Of a stretch of 64,000 nucleotides of DNA, positions 8,144-16,795 are shown piece by piece. A program made the position numbers and the translations under genes. The notes under the pieces were generated by a model. That model was not told the origin of the DNA. It did not search any database and saw nothing but the letters and a program-made list of their open reading frames with translations. This DNA comes from an uncultured Lachnospiraceae bacterium (lineage in GTDB: Bacteria; Bacillota; Clostridia; Lachnospirales; Lachnospiraceae), in NCBI GenBank assembly GCA_947625755.1, contig CANQPJ010000001.1, forward strand, positions 124,001-188,000, in the 5' to 3' direction. Every line of letters starts with the position of its first letter. Position 1 is the stretch's first letter.

Positions 8144-10873
8144 TTACCATTTTAAATCAATAACTAAAGCGTCAGAATTATTATACTGTAATAATGTACT
8201 CTGATCATTTACATCATCATAACAGAATCCATAAGCTAATCCCAGAACAGAATGTTTATGGAAGAATCCTGCATAGAAATTATATATACTTCCCTTGTAA
8301 TATTCACTGATTTTGTAGTATTTATCTGGTTCTGTTGCCACGCCTCTGTTAAATGCCGCACACAACTGTGCTTCAATAGCCTTCTCCACGCTATTTCCAT
8401 AGTCAAATGCGCCTTTTCCTTCTAAAACATCCTGCGTGGTTGGCTTACCTACATGATATACCGTTGCATCTCCCTCTCTTGTAAACTGCATCTGGTCTCC
8501 TACAACTTTTCCGGTAAACTTTCCTAACTCAGTGGTGAATTTTAATTCTTCACTTGCATACTTTGTCCAAAATTCATTAATATAACCATCAAAATAATTA
8601 CCATATTCTTTTCCGGTATTAAATGATGCTTTACATGGTGCAATAATTCTATCCTCTTTCACGAGGGTTTTAAATGGTGCAGGCGCTTCGTTGGTGAACG
8701 CACGGAAGATTTCATCTCTCGTTCCAATATCACCTACTACTTTATCATATCCTCCATATGTTAAATTTCCCACAAGACGGGTAATCATTGGGAAACAGAA
8801 ATAATCTACACGGGTAGTATTTCCCCAATAATTTTTTCCTTCGATTGTGAACTCTGCAAATTCAAATAAAGTATTGGCATTTACATCGCTAGGATTATTC
8901 AAGTCAGGACCTGCGTATCCGGTAGAACCTATAAATTTCAGATAAACCGGTTTTCCATAACTAATATACATTCTGCCTGAACGAATAGTCGGTGCATAAA
9001 CATAATCAGCCTCTGCCAATGAATGATATATATTTGCATAATGACTGCCGCCTACCGATACTGTATTCAAACTTTCTGAAGCCCGTATCATATTACCATC
9101 TTTATCTAAATAGCAAAGCTCATTATTTGAATTATTTCCTACAATACACCAATAAATCTGGTCATCTCTATATTGTCCATTGGTCTTGTTATTTAACTCA
9201 ATTACAATTTTATCTTCCTTCATCGGAACGTCATTCATAAGCTGTGGTTTTAATTCTTCCGGACAGGTTTCAGGCTCCGTCTCTTTCTCGCCTATACCGG
9301 AAATATAAATTGTCCCCTCATATTTCTCTGACTCTTTTGTGCCTACTACAGTGGTAACAGCTATTGTATGTGTTCCTTCAAAATAAACCGGAAGCATGTA
9401 GCTTGCGCAAGCCACACCTGTACGCCTTCTTTCCCCATCAACGTACACATTGTAGCAGTCTATTTTTCCACGTCCCCAAGTAACCTTAACATAGCCTGTG
9501 GCACCCTGTTCTAAAACCAATCCAAATGGCTTTTCAATGCTGCTGTCTGTTGTAAATACAACGCTTGGTTTTGTGGTCTGCTCTTGCGGCTTTGTGGTTG
9601 TGGTTGGGGTCGGCGTCTGCTTTGGTGTTTCAGGCTGTACCGGTGTCTGCTTTGTTGTCGAAGTCTGTGGTACTGTAGGCTGTTCTCCGGACGATTTCGA
9701 TGCATTCTTTATCTTAACATATCCCGTTCCCAAAGCATGCGTAATTTTTATTTCATTAATTTCTTTTGTCAGTGCAGTTAAATAAACCAATACACCTGCT
9801 CCGTTTATTTTTACCATATCGGAACCGGCAGACACTCCATTTAATGTCACCTCACTAATTTGTGAAGGAACATTCATATATATGCCCTTTTGCTCTGCCC
9901 AATCCGGCTGCTGGATATTTACAATTTCCTGTAATTTCATTGTGGATTTATCATAGTAATATGTATCTGCAGGTTCACCCATAATTGCTACCCATGCGGT
10001 TTCCTGACCAGAGTCGCTCTTCTTCAGCTCAACTTTAAGCTCTACGCCTGCACTTTCTTTTCCATTCAAATAACCTTTAATGGTGATTGTATGCTCTCCT
10101 TCCGTAGGAAATGCATGCGTTACTACACCGGCTGCAATTCCCTGCTCTCCCAGCGTACCATCATAATAAATATTAAATTTCTGTCCACTATTCACTATTT
10201 CATCATCGCTTCCCCATGTAAAAGTAACCTCTAAACCATTTGTAGATAAAATCTTTTGACCAAATACTTCTTTTGGGGCAGGTTTATTTTCATCCGTAAT
10301 CTGCGGTGATGTCGGCTGTACCGGCTTTGCCGTTGTCTGCGTTGGCTTTGCCGTCGTCTGCGTTGGCTTTGCTGTCGTCTGCGTTGGCTTGGCTGTTGTC
10401 TGCGTTGGCTTGGCTGTTGTCTGTACCGGCTTTACCGGCGTTTGCTGTTCAGCAGTGGTCTGCGGCACATTTGGCTTGGTTGTCAAAGACGGTTTTGTTG
10501 TCTCATTCGGTCTGTCTGTTACCGATGGTTTTGTGGTTTCAGGAACTTTCTTCCTTTTAACAATAATTCTACATTTTAATTTTTTCTTTCCAATTTTTGC
10601 AACAATTTTAGCTCTACCCGGTCTTTTTGCTTTTACCCTGCCTTTTTTTGTTACAGTTGCTACTTTTTTATTGGTAGATTTCCATTTTACTTTCTTTTGA
10701 ACAGTTTTATTCTTTACTTTTAGCTTAACTTTTTTCCCTACATATAATGTAACTTTTTTCTTATTAAGCCTCATTTTGCGTTTTGCATATACAGTTGTCT
10801 GTAACGATGGCATCATTGTAATGATTAATGCCAATGTTAATAATACTGCAAGCACTCTTTTCATTTGTTTCAT
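8144..10873 (-). CDS. Secreted modular GH64 beta-1,3-glucanase with Big2 and Fn3-like modules
   Basis: 909 residues. The order is: signal peptide (1-30); a very lysine-rich Big2 domain (about 30-105) ending KATVTKKGRVKAK-like; a Thr/Pro linker with five TTAKPTQ-type heptads (about 145-185); an Fn3/Ig-like module (about 200-285); a beta-rich module (about 290-395); a second PT linker; a second Fn3-like module (about 450-530); and a C-terminal GH64/thaumatin-like glucanase domain (about 545-909). Glu674 (FEFAEFT) and Asp690 (TTRVDYF) lie exactly 16 apart, matching the Glu154/Asp170 pair known in Streptomyces GH64. GH64 enzymes release laminaripentaose from beta-1,3-glucan. ATG 10873 follows GAGGAGGA; an upstream TTG is inside the SD and is rejected. 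Confidence 0.8.
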   Translation of the reverse strand: MKQMKRVLAVLLTLALIITMMPSLQTTVYAKRKMRLNKKKVTLYVGKKVKLKVKNKTVQKKVKWKSTNKKVATVTKKGRVKAKRPGRAKIVAKIGKKKLKCRIIVKRKKVPETTKPSVTDRPNETTKPSLTTKPNVPQTTAEQQTPVKPVQTTAKPTQTTAKPTQTTAKPTQTTAKPTQTTAKPVQPTSPQITDENKPAPKEVFGQKILSTNGLEVTFTWGSDDEIVNSGQKFNIYYDGTLGEQGIAAGVVTHAFPTEGEHTITIKGYLNGKESAGVELKVELKKSDSGQETAWVAIMGEPADTYYYDKSTMKLQEIVNIQQPDWAEQKGIYMNVPSQISEVTLNGVSAGSDMVKINGAGVLVYLTALTKEINEIKITHALGTGYVKIKNASKSSGEQPTVPQTSTTKQTPVQPETPKQTPTPTTTTKPQEQTTKPSVVFTTDSSIEKPFGLVLEQGATGYVKVTWGRGKIDCYNVYVDGERRRTGVACASYMLPVYFEGTHTIAVTTVVGTKESEKYEGTIYISGIGEKETEPETCPEELKPQLMNDVPMKEDKIVIELNNKTNGQYRDDQIYWCIVGNNSNNELCYLDKDGNMIRASESLNTVSVGGSHYANIYHSLAEADYVYAPTIRSGRMYISYGKPVYLKFIGSTGYAGPDLNNPSDVNANTLFEFAEFTIEGKNYWGNTTRVDYFCFPMITRLVGNLTYGGYDKVVGDIGTRDEIFRAFTNEAPAPFKTLVKEDRIIAPCKASFNTGKEYGNYFDGYINEFWTKYASEELKFTTELGKFTGKVVGDQMQFTREGDATVYHVGKPTTQDVLEGKGAFDYGNSVEKAIEAQLCAAFNRGVATEPDKYYKISEYYKGSIYNFYAGFFHKHSVLGLAYGFCYDDVNDQSTLLQYNNSDALVIDLKW
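10323..10427 (-). repeat. Five-copy 21-bp minisatellite encoding the TTAKPTQ linker
   Basis: Five near-identical units start at 10323, 10344, 10365, 10386 and 10407, each exactly 21 bp, so copy-number change keeps the reading frame. They encode a Thr/Pro linker between the Big2 domain and the first Fn3-like module of the glucanase. Confidence 0.9.
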
Positions 10874-10891
10874 TATATTCCTCCTCAAAAA

Positions 10892-10920
10892 TATGTTTTG
10901 ATTTCATCCATCAAAACATA
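10892..10920 (-). terminator. Hairpin between dacF-like gene and the GH64 gene, next to the GH64 SD
   Basis: A perfect 11-bp stem (TATGTTTTGAT with ATCAAAACATA) and 7-base loop, followed on the minus strand by ATTTTTG and then the GAGGAGG ribosome binding site of the glucanase gene. It can be the terminator of the upstream carboxypeptidase gene. It also lies in the leader of the glucanase gene, so it could attenuate its transcription. Confidence 0.55.
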
Positions 10921-10995
10921 ATACTCCTATTAAGAATATCATATTTTTTAATTAATAACAGTGCATAAATTTTATAAATACTCTTTTTTTTCAAG

Positions 10996-12171
10996 TTATG
11001 TAATTTGTAAAAACAGCCGGAACATCTTTCCTAATGTATAAAGATAATCCGCTTCTTTCACACTTTCCTCTGCTTCAAGAAAGTTTTCTCCAATGATTTT
11101 ATTATCCAATGTATACTCTATCTTTCCAACCACATCTCCTTTTTTAATTGGAGCGCTAATATTCTTTTTCATGGTAATTTCTTTTTTTATTTTACTTAAA
11201 TCACTTCCCGTGGTATCTACATAAGAATATCCCCTATATCTAATCTTAATCTTATCTTTTTTGCCGCCAAGAATTTTGATGCTTTTGTTATAATTTGTCT
11301 GATCATTATATACTTTACAATTAGAAAAACCATAATTAATCAACTCTTCTGCCAGCGAAAATCTTGCTTTGTAATCCGGTGCTGCCATGATAACGGCAAT
11401 CAATTTCACCCCATCCTTTTCTGCAACTGTCGAGACGCAATATTTTGCTTTGGATGTGCTGCCTGTCTTTAAACCTTTTACATATTGATTAGTTTTCAAC
11501 AGCTTATTTGTATTAGATAGCATAAACTCACTTTCACCTTTAGCTGTTTTATGAATGATAGGCTCCATCCATATAGTTGAATACTTAAACACTTCCGGAT
11601 ATTTTGTTATCAGTTCTCTTGACATAATTGCCACATCTTTTGCAGTAGTATAATGATTGTCAGAATCCGTTAATCCGCAGCAGTCTTCAAAATGTGTATT
11701 GGTCATTCCCAAGCCTTTTGCTCTTTCATTCATTCTCTTTACAAATTCTTCTTCTGAACCGGCAATATGTTCAGCCATAGTAACAGAAGCGTCATTTCCG
11801 GATGCAATAATTATACACTTAATAAGTGTCTCTACACTCTGTTGTTCCCCCTCTTCCAAAAAGACCTGGGAACCGCCCATACTCTTTGCATGCGCACTTG
11901 TTGTAGCCATATCTGTCAACTTTATTTTTCCACTATGTATTGCATCAAAAATAATAATCATTGTCATGATTTTGGTAATACTCGCCGGACTTAATTTTTC
12001 ATTTTCATTGCTGGCTTTTATGATTGTCCCTGATGACGCCTCCATCAAAACAGAAGATTTGGCTTTTCCCACCTGATTTGTCTGTTCCGTATTTGTTGTT
12101 TCCTCTTCTGCATAAGTCGGAACACTGAACAACATAGAAATACATATGATAAATGCTAAAATTTTTTTCAT
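10996..12171 (-). CDS. dacF: D-alanyl-D-alanine carboxypeptidase, DacF type
   Basis: 391 residues with a signal peptide (MKKILAFIICISMLFSVPTYA). It hydrolyses the terminal D-Ala of peptidoglycan pentapeptides outside the membrane. The three active-site motifs are standard: SITK (SPASITKIMT), SGN (IASGNDASVTMAE) and KTG (GLKTGSTSKAKYC). A C-terminal beta domain ends in an amphipathic helix (LYTLGKMFRLFLQ) that can anchor it to the membrane. An in-frame ATG at 12186 lies inside the hairpin that ends the previous gene; the ATG at 12171, nine bases after GGAG, starts a proper signal peptide and is preferred. It is a paralogue of the gene at 5323-6465. Confidence 0.88.
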   Translation of the reverse strand: MKKILAFIICISMLFSVPTYAEEETTNTEQTNQVGKAKSSVLMEASSGTIIKASNENEKLSPASITKIMTMIIIFDAIHSGKIKLTDMATTSAHAKSMGGSQVFLEEGEQQSVETLIKCIIIASGNDASVTMAEHIAGSEEEFVKRMNERAKGLGMTNTHFEDCCGLTDSDNHYTTAKDVAIMSRELITKYPEVFKYSTIWMEPIIHKTAKGESEFMLSNTNKLLKTNQYVKGLKTGSTSKAKYCVSTVAEKDGVKLIAVIMAAPDYKARFSLAEELINYGFSNCKVYNDQTNYNKSIKILGGKKDKIKIRYRGYSYVDTTGSDLSKIKKEITMKKNISAPIKKGDVVGKIEYTLDNKIIGENFLEAEESVKEADYLYTLGKMFRLFLQIT

Positions 12172-12176
12172 AAAAT

Positions 12177-12215
12177 AAAACTCCATTACACCTTTATATA
12201 TTGTAATGGAGTTTT
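12177..12215 (-). terminator. Hairpin after the LtaS-like gene that includes the SD of dacF
   Basis: Arms AAAACTCCATTACA and TGTAATGGAGTTTT are fully complementary (14 bp). The 3' arm contains GGAG, the ribosome binding site for the dacF start at 12171, and the stem runs into TTTTATTTT. It can terminate the upstream transcript. In a read-through message it would hide the SD. Confidence 0.7.
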
Positions 12216-12227
12216 AAATCATATATG

Positions 12228-14342
12228 CTATTTTTTCTTTTTTTTCTTCTTATTTTTTGTTTGTGGCTGCAGTTCATCATCATCAAAACTATATGGTTTC
12301 GTTTTGGTCAAGACATGGTCATCTGAATTTTGCTGATAAACGGATATTTTATCTCCGGCTTTCAGTTCCGGACACACCATTGTCAAAGTATTCGGATCAA
12401 CATATTCTGTCGCCTGCTTTTCTCCATTGACATATACTTTGCTATATTTTGTAAAATGACTGCCATATAAATATACTGTACCTGTTTCATCATACATAGG
12501 AGTTACAGAGCTTAACTTGACTTCTTCCAAACCAAATTTAAGGTCTGTGGCTTTATACGGATTTTCGCCATCTGTTGCATATTTATCACCATATAGTAAG
12601 TCATAAGCCAGGTTTTTCAAGCCCTCATCGTATGTCTCCTTATCCTCTCCTTTATGAGTCTGGGTATATTTGTTAATATCCCCGGCATTCATATTAAGAC
12701 CACCTAATATTTTAGGCTCCAGCTGATAGGCTTCTATATTTTCATCTGTATAATAATCATTATCAAAATTAGACCATATAACATACTGCGTCTGGTATAC
12801 ATCACCGTTACTTAAATCTTCACCGCTCAATCCAAAACTTGGCAAATGATCACCATACATAACTAATATTGTATCTTCGTCAAATTTTTTCAGTGCTTTT
12901 GTCAGCTTACCAATAAAACGGTCCATTTCATTGGTCTGCATAGCATAATATTGATACTGATTTTTTACGCCATCGTCTTCTACACCCTTTACTTTAATTG
13001 GATATTTGTAATTTCCATCTGAAGGATAACTACCATGGCCTTGAACAGAAATTGTATATACAAAGTCCTGTTTTTTTGTTGATTTTAAGGCGTCCATAAT
13101 ATATTCGGTCAGATAATAATCTTTTGCCCAGCCCATTGGAGTAAAATCTTCAATATACATATTCTCTATCGTGGTAAAGGTATCATATCCCAGATTGGAA
13201 AATACAACATTTCGCCCATAAAATGTAGCAGTGTTGTTATGAATTGCATGACAGTTATATCCATATTCTTTCAGATTAAAGCATATACTCTCACAGGTTG
13301 TATCAACCAGCTTTGTTTTAAACGGATATTCGCCCGGTCCAAAGTAATCCAGATTAATACCTGTCATCACTTCAAATTCCGTATTTACGGTTCCGGCTCC
13401 GACAATCGGAACATTCAGATAACCGCTTGGATATTTTTTCATTAATCTTTCAAAATTAGGCACAGGATTCTTCGACATTTTCACATTTTTTAAATGATTC
13501 ATGTCAAAAAAAGATTCCAACTGTAAGAAAATAATATTAGGTTTCTTTTTTGCTTTGCTTATTTTTTTCTTATTATCTTTCTTTACAATTTTTTCTACCG
13601 TTTCTCCTGAATAACCGTTCGGTTTTTGAATACCTGTGTTTATCAGACTATTGGTAAAACAATATACAAAACCATAGTCATAGTAGGAAACCCTAAGTTC
13701 CCCAAACTTCATTGACATCAGTTCTGCCCCTACTCCAAGGTTAATAGAGCCCAGTCCTACAGCCCATATAATTATAATCGCAATAATATTTCTTAAATAT
13801 TTAATTTTATGGTTTACTTTCGGTGCCTTAAAAAATAAGAGCACAAGCAAAGCAATAGCCAATGTCAGACCGATAATAACAAATACGATTTGAAATGTGG
13901 AAAAATATTTTCCCATTACACCCAGAGCGCTGTCAACCAGCATCATATCTGTAGCTGTAAAAGGAGTAACTCTGTTAGATAGCAGGATTGCATTCGTAAT
14001 GCCCACCAGCATCCAGATTGTAGAAATCAGGCAAAGCCCCCATAATCTTCTGTACATTAATAAAGTAATTGATAAGGTCATCAAGATAATAACCGCATTG
14101 CACAGGAATACATAAGGGGAACTAATAAGAAAATAAATTCCTTTTATAAAAGAGCCTCTTGCCATCATTTCAATGATAAGATTTAACAAAATGGCTGTTG
14201 TAACATACAAATATATAATATGTTTGTTATATGTTTCTTTAAAAAATGCTCTGATAAATTTATATTTTGATTTTGTAGTATTTTTTATCTTTATCAGTAT
14301 ACTTTTTATCCTGTTGCATATTTTTTTTATTTTTTCTGCCAT
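12228..14342 (-). CDS. LtaS-like membrane sulfatase with C-terminal IPT/TIG-like domain
   Basis: 704 residues. Five hydrophobic segments in the first 230 residues are followed by an extracellular alkaline-phosphatase-superfamily domain (about 265-560). LtaS-family enzymes polymerise glycerol phosphate, taken from phosphatidylglycerol, into teichoic acid. Metal and nucleophile regions are present: IIFLQLESFFD, GAGTVNTEFEV (candidate nucleophile Thr) and VMYGDHLPSFG. After the enzyme domain, about residues 620-690 resemble an IPT/TIG Ig-like fold (SSVTPMYDETGTVYLYGSHF), and the protein ends in a lysine tail. The extra domain is not part of classical LtaS and may bind the wall. It could instead be another phosphotransferase of the family. 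Start supported by GGGAGG. Confidence 0.8.
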   Translation of the reverse strand: MAEKIKKICNRIKSILIKIKNTTKSKYKFIRAFFKETYNKHIIYLYVTTAILLNLIIEMMARGSFIKGIYFLISSPYVFLCNAVIILMTLSITLLMYRRLWGLCLISTIWMLVGITNAILLSNRVTPFTATDMMLVDSALGVMGKYFSTFQIVFVIIGLTLAIALLVLLFFKAPKVNHKIKYLRNIIAIIIIWAVGLGSINLGVGAELMSMKFGELRVSYYDYGFVYCFTNSLINTGIQKPNGYSGETVEKIVKKDNKKKISKAKKKPNIIFLQLESFFDMNHLKNVKMSKNPVPNFERLMKKYPSGYLNVPIVGAGTVNTEFEVMTGINLDYFGPGEYPFKTKLVDTTCESICFNLKEYGYNCHAIHNNTATFYGRNVVFSNLGYDTFTTIENMYIEDFTPMGWAKDYYLTEYIMDALKSTKKQDFVYTISVQGHGSYPSDGNYKYPIKVKGVEDDGVKNQYQYYAMQTNEMDRFIGKLTKALKKFDEDTILVMYGDHLPSFGLSGEDLSNGDVYQTQYVIWSNFDNDYYTDENIEAYQLEPKILGGLNMNAGDINKYTQTHKGEDKETYDEGLKNLAYDLLYGDKYATDGENPYKATDLKFGLEEVKLSSVTPMYDETGTVYLYGSHFTKYSKVYVNGEKQATEYVDPNTLTMVCPELKAGDKISVYQQNSDDHVLTKTKPYSFDDDELQPQTKNKKKKKKK

Positions 14343-14500
14343 TTCTGCCTCCCAACAGCATTCAATGATATAAGTTTCCTTATATATCTTTCTTTCTCTT
14401 CACAATGATACAACAATTTCATTTTTTTGCAAGCCTATGAATTTTGAAAATTGTATGAACTTTATATTTCTTTGTTTTAATATTTTCGCACTTTAAATTG

Positions 14501-14528
14501 TTGAATTATCCTTTTTTTGTGATATACT
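14501..14528 (+). promoter_or_regulatory. SigmaA-type promoter of the DAHP synthase gene
   Basis: TTGAAT, 16 bases, TATACT, about 50 bases before the start codon. No Trp/Phe/Tyr leader peptide or terminator-antiterminator pair was seen between it and the gene. The rest of the 14343-14578 gap shows nothing else. Confidence 0.65.
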
Positions 14529-14578
14529 TTATTTTAGCATAAAAATCATGCAATTATTTATGAATTGAGGAGAACATT

Positions 14579-15607
14579 ATGGGAAGTACATTTTTTAGAA
14601 AATTACCTACCCCTTTGGAAATCAAGACAATGTATCCTGTTCCAGAGGCGGTTGAAGAGCAAAAAAATATGAATGACGCAGCAATCAGGGATATTTTCAC
14701 AGGCAAAAGTAATAAATTTGCCGTGATTATAGGTCCTTGTTCTGCTGACAATCAGGAAGCTGTAGAGGATTATGTACAAAGACTGGCAAAAGTCCAAGAA
14801 CAGGTAAAGGATAAACTCCTTATTATTCCAAGGGTATACACCAACAAACCCCGAACAACCGGTAAAGGTTATAAAGGCATGCTGCATCAGCCTGACCCGG
14901 AGAAAAAACCTGATTTGCTGCAGGGGCTGATAACTATCCGACAGATGTTTATTAAAATTATGGAAGATACCGGTTTTGCCATTGCAGATGAAATGCTTTA
15001 TCCGGAAAATGCAAGATATTTTTCAGATTGCCTTTCTTATGTCGCAGTGGGCGCAAGATCCGTAGAAAATCAACAGCACCGTTTAACAGCCAGTGGCATG
15101 AATACTCCGGTAGGCATGAAGAACCCTACCAGCGGAGATTTATCAATTATGTTAAATTCCATTGAAGCTGCACAATCATCCCACACTTTCCTTTACAGAG
15201 GGTGGGAAGTACAGACAGACGGTAATGATTTATCTCACGCCATTTTAAGAGGCGCTGTCAATCAATATGGGCAGTGTATTCCAAACTACCATTATGAAGA
15301 CATGGTTAATTTATATGACATGTATATGAAAAAGAAATTTGCTAATCCGGCATTGGTTGTTGACTGCAATCATTCCAATTCCAACAAACAGTATATGGAG
15401 CAGATTCGTATTGCAAAAGAAATTATGCATAACCGTAAACATTCTTCAGATTTGAAAGGTTTCGTGAAAGGTCTTATGATTGAAAGCTACATTGAAGGAG
15501 GCAATCAGCCTGTAGACGGACATTGCTACGGTAAATCAATTACAGATCCATGTCTTGGATGGACAGATACGGAGAAATTACTGTTTACTATTGCAGAAGA
15601 GGCATAA
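14579..15607 (+). CDS. aroF: 3-deoxy-7-phosphoheptulonate synthase, class I (E. coli AroFGH type)
   Basis: 342 residues. It condenses phosphoenolpyruvate and erythrose 4-phosphate, the first step of aromatic amino acid synthesis. The sequence follows the E. coli AroF/G/H family: VIIGPCSADNQEAV, the PEP-binding RVYTNKPRTTGKGYKGM, GARSVENQQHR, GMKNPTSGDL and VDCNHSNSNK. The N-terminal extension (about 1-45) is where feedback effectors bind in this family, but which amino acid inhibits it cannot be told. It is a single-gene transcription unit with its own promoter and terminator, convergent with xerD. The symbol is a family label; aroG or aroH would fit equally well. Confidence 0.9.
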   Translation: MGSTFFRKLPTPLEIKTMYPVPEAVEEQKNMNDAAIRDIFTGKSNKFAVIIGPCSADNQEAVEDYVQRLAKVQEQVKDKLLIIPRVYTNKPRTTGKGYKGMLHQPDPEKKPDLLQGLITIRQMFIKIMEDTGFAIADEMLYPENARYFSDCLSYVAVGARSVENQQHRLTASGMNTPVGMKNPTSGDLSIMLNSIEAAQSSHTFLYRGWEVQTDGNDLSHAILRGAVNQYGQCIPNYHYEDMVNLYDMYMKKKFANPALVVDCNHSNSNKQYMEQIRIAKEIMHNRKHSSDLKGFVKGLMIESYIEGGNQPVDGHCYGKSITDPCLGWTDTEKLLFTIAEEA

Positions 15608-15615
15608 ATATAATA

Positions 15616-15656
15616 AAAAAAAGTGAAGGTGTTGTATTATCACTTTCACTTTTTTT
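15616..15656. terminator. Bidirectional terminator between aroF and xerD
   Basis: AGTGAAGGTG pairs with CACTTTCACT, allowing one mismatch, with an A-run on the left and a T-run on the right. It can therefore stop transcription from both convergent genes; its right edge touches the xerD stop codon. Confidence 0.8.
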
Positions 15657-16545
15657 ATGCTTTCGGATGAGCTTTTTCATATGCTTCCCTAATTCGTTTA
15701 TTTCCCGGCGTCATATATATCTGTGTTGTTGAAATATCAGAATGTCCTAACATTTCCTGAACTGATTTTAAATCTGCCCCATTTTCAACCAGATGAGAGG
15801 CAAAAGAATGCCTCAAAGTGTGAGGCGTCAATTCTGACTTAATGCCGGCTTTTTTCCCATATGATTTAATCAATTTCCAAAATCCCTGTCTGCTCATTTT
15901 TCCACCGGAACAATTTGGATATAATACATTGCTTGTCTTGTTTTCCCCAAGCAGGTATTCTCTGCCATTTTTCAAATAGGCAACCAAAGCCTTTTTTGCC
16001 TCCGAGCCAAAAGGAATAATTCTGTCTTTTTTTCTGTCATGACAGACAATATATTCTAATTTTATGTTAACATCATCTATTCTCAATGTTATAAGCTCTG
16101 TCACACGCATTCCGGTAGCATATAATAACTCTAACATAGACTTATCACGCAACTCTTTTGGAGTATTTTTTGATGGCTGTTTCAGCAACGCGTCTACTTC
16201 CTTCACGGTCAGAGTTTCTGGTGTTTTCTTTACTATTTTAGGTGATTTTAAAGTGATTGCCGGATTGACATCAATAACATTTTTTTTGCAATAAAAACCA
16301 AAAAAGGCTTTCATAGATGCTATGCTTCTGGAAATTGTTGTCGGAGCTCTTCCGATTTTGTTTAAATGTGCAATATACTCTTCCAGATTTTCCTTTGAAA
16401 CAGATGTTATGTCCACTTGAGAATTTTTTGTGATTAAATAATCGTAAAGTTTGTTTAGATCTCTTCTGTAAGAAATTTCCGTATTGCTTGAAGTATTCTT
16501 TTCATTATGTAATTGTAAAATGAATTCTTCAATTAATTTTTGCAT
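15655..16545 (-). CDS. xerD: Tyrosine recombinase XerD
   Basis: 296 residues. XerD with XerC resolves chromosome dimers at dif near the terminus during division. The N-terminal SAM-like DNA-binding domain (about 1-90) is followed by the catalytic domain with the conserved set Arg (ATGMRVTEL), His-x-x-Arg (HTLRHSFASHL), His (LGHSDISTT) and Tyr (TQIYMTPG). No phage or transposon genes are nearby, and its neighbours match the xerD-spoIIM-nudF area of other Firmicutes, so this is the housekeeping recombinase. An upstream in-frame start at 16575 exists, but the ATG at 16545 has GGGAG six bases before it. Confidence 0.88.
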   Translation of the reverse strand: MQKLIEEFILQLHNEKNTSSNTEISYRRDLNKLYDYLITKNSQVDITSVSKENLEEYIAHLNKIGRAPTTISRSIASMKAFFGFYCKKNVIDVNPAITLKSPKIVKKTPETLTVKEVDALLKQPSKNTPKELRDKSMLELLYATGMRVTELITLRIDDVNIKLEYIVCHDRKKDRIIPFGSEAKKALVAYLKNGREYLLGENKTSNVLYPNCSGGKMSRQGFWKLIKSYGKKAGIKSELTPHTLRHSFASHLVENGADLKSVQEMLGHSDISTTQIYMTPGNKRIREAYEKAHPKA

Positions 16546-16598
16546 TTTTATCTCCCGATGAGCATATGGAATCATAAAATTTCCATAAGGTCATAAAC

Positions 16599-16654
16599 GG
16601 AAGAGTGAAAATATTCTTTCCACTCTTTCCTAAATAAACTCTTCTTTAAGAGTT
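16599..16654. other. Two small hairpins in the gap upstream of xerD
   Basis: One hairpin (16599-16630) has arms GGAAGAGTG and CACTCTTTCC. A second (16637-16654) has AACTCTT and AAGAGTT around four bases. Neither is followed by a clear U-run in the minus direction. The remaining A/T-rich bases up to 16795 show no gene. Confidence 0.4.
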
Positions 16655-16795
16655 ATAACTTTTATTATATAAATGTTTTAACAGAAAATCAAACGAATTT
16701 TTTATCTTTATTTTCGCTAAAAATAGAGTTACATAAAAAATCTACAATATATATTTATATGATTTTTTTATATATACAACATCTAGTAATTTATT

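Noticed and set aside
9498-10700. Several plus-strand frames rich in Val, Cys and Gly opposite the GH64 gene
   Set aside because: They are antisense shadows of the Thr/Pro linkers and the lysine-rich Big2 domain; no ribosome binding sites and low-complexity translation.
14343-14578. Possible aromatic amino acid attenuator or T-box before the DAHP synthase gene
   Set aside because: No leader peptide rich in aromatic codons, no terminator-antiterminator pair; only a plain promoter and ribosome binding site are visible.
15655-16545. Possibility that the tyrosine recombinase is a phage or transposon integrase
   Set aside because: No att-like repeats, no excisionase or phage genes nearby, length and motifs fit XerD, and the neighbours match the housekeeping xerD locus.
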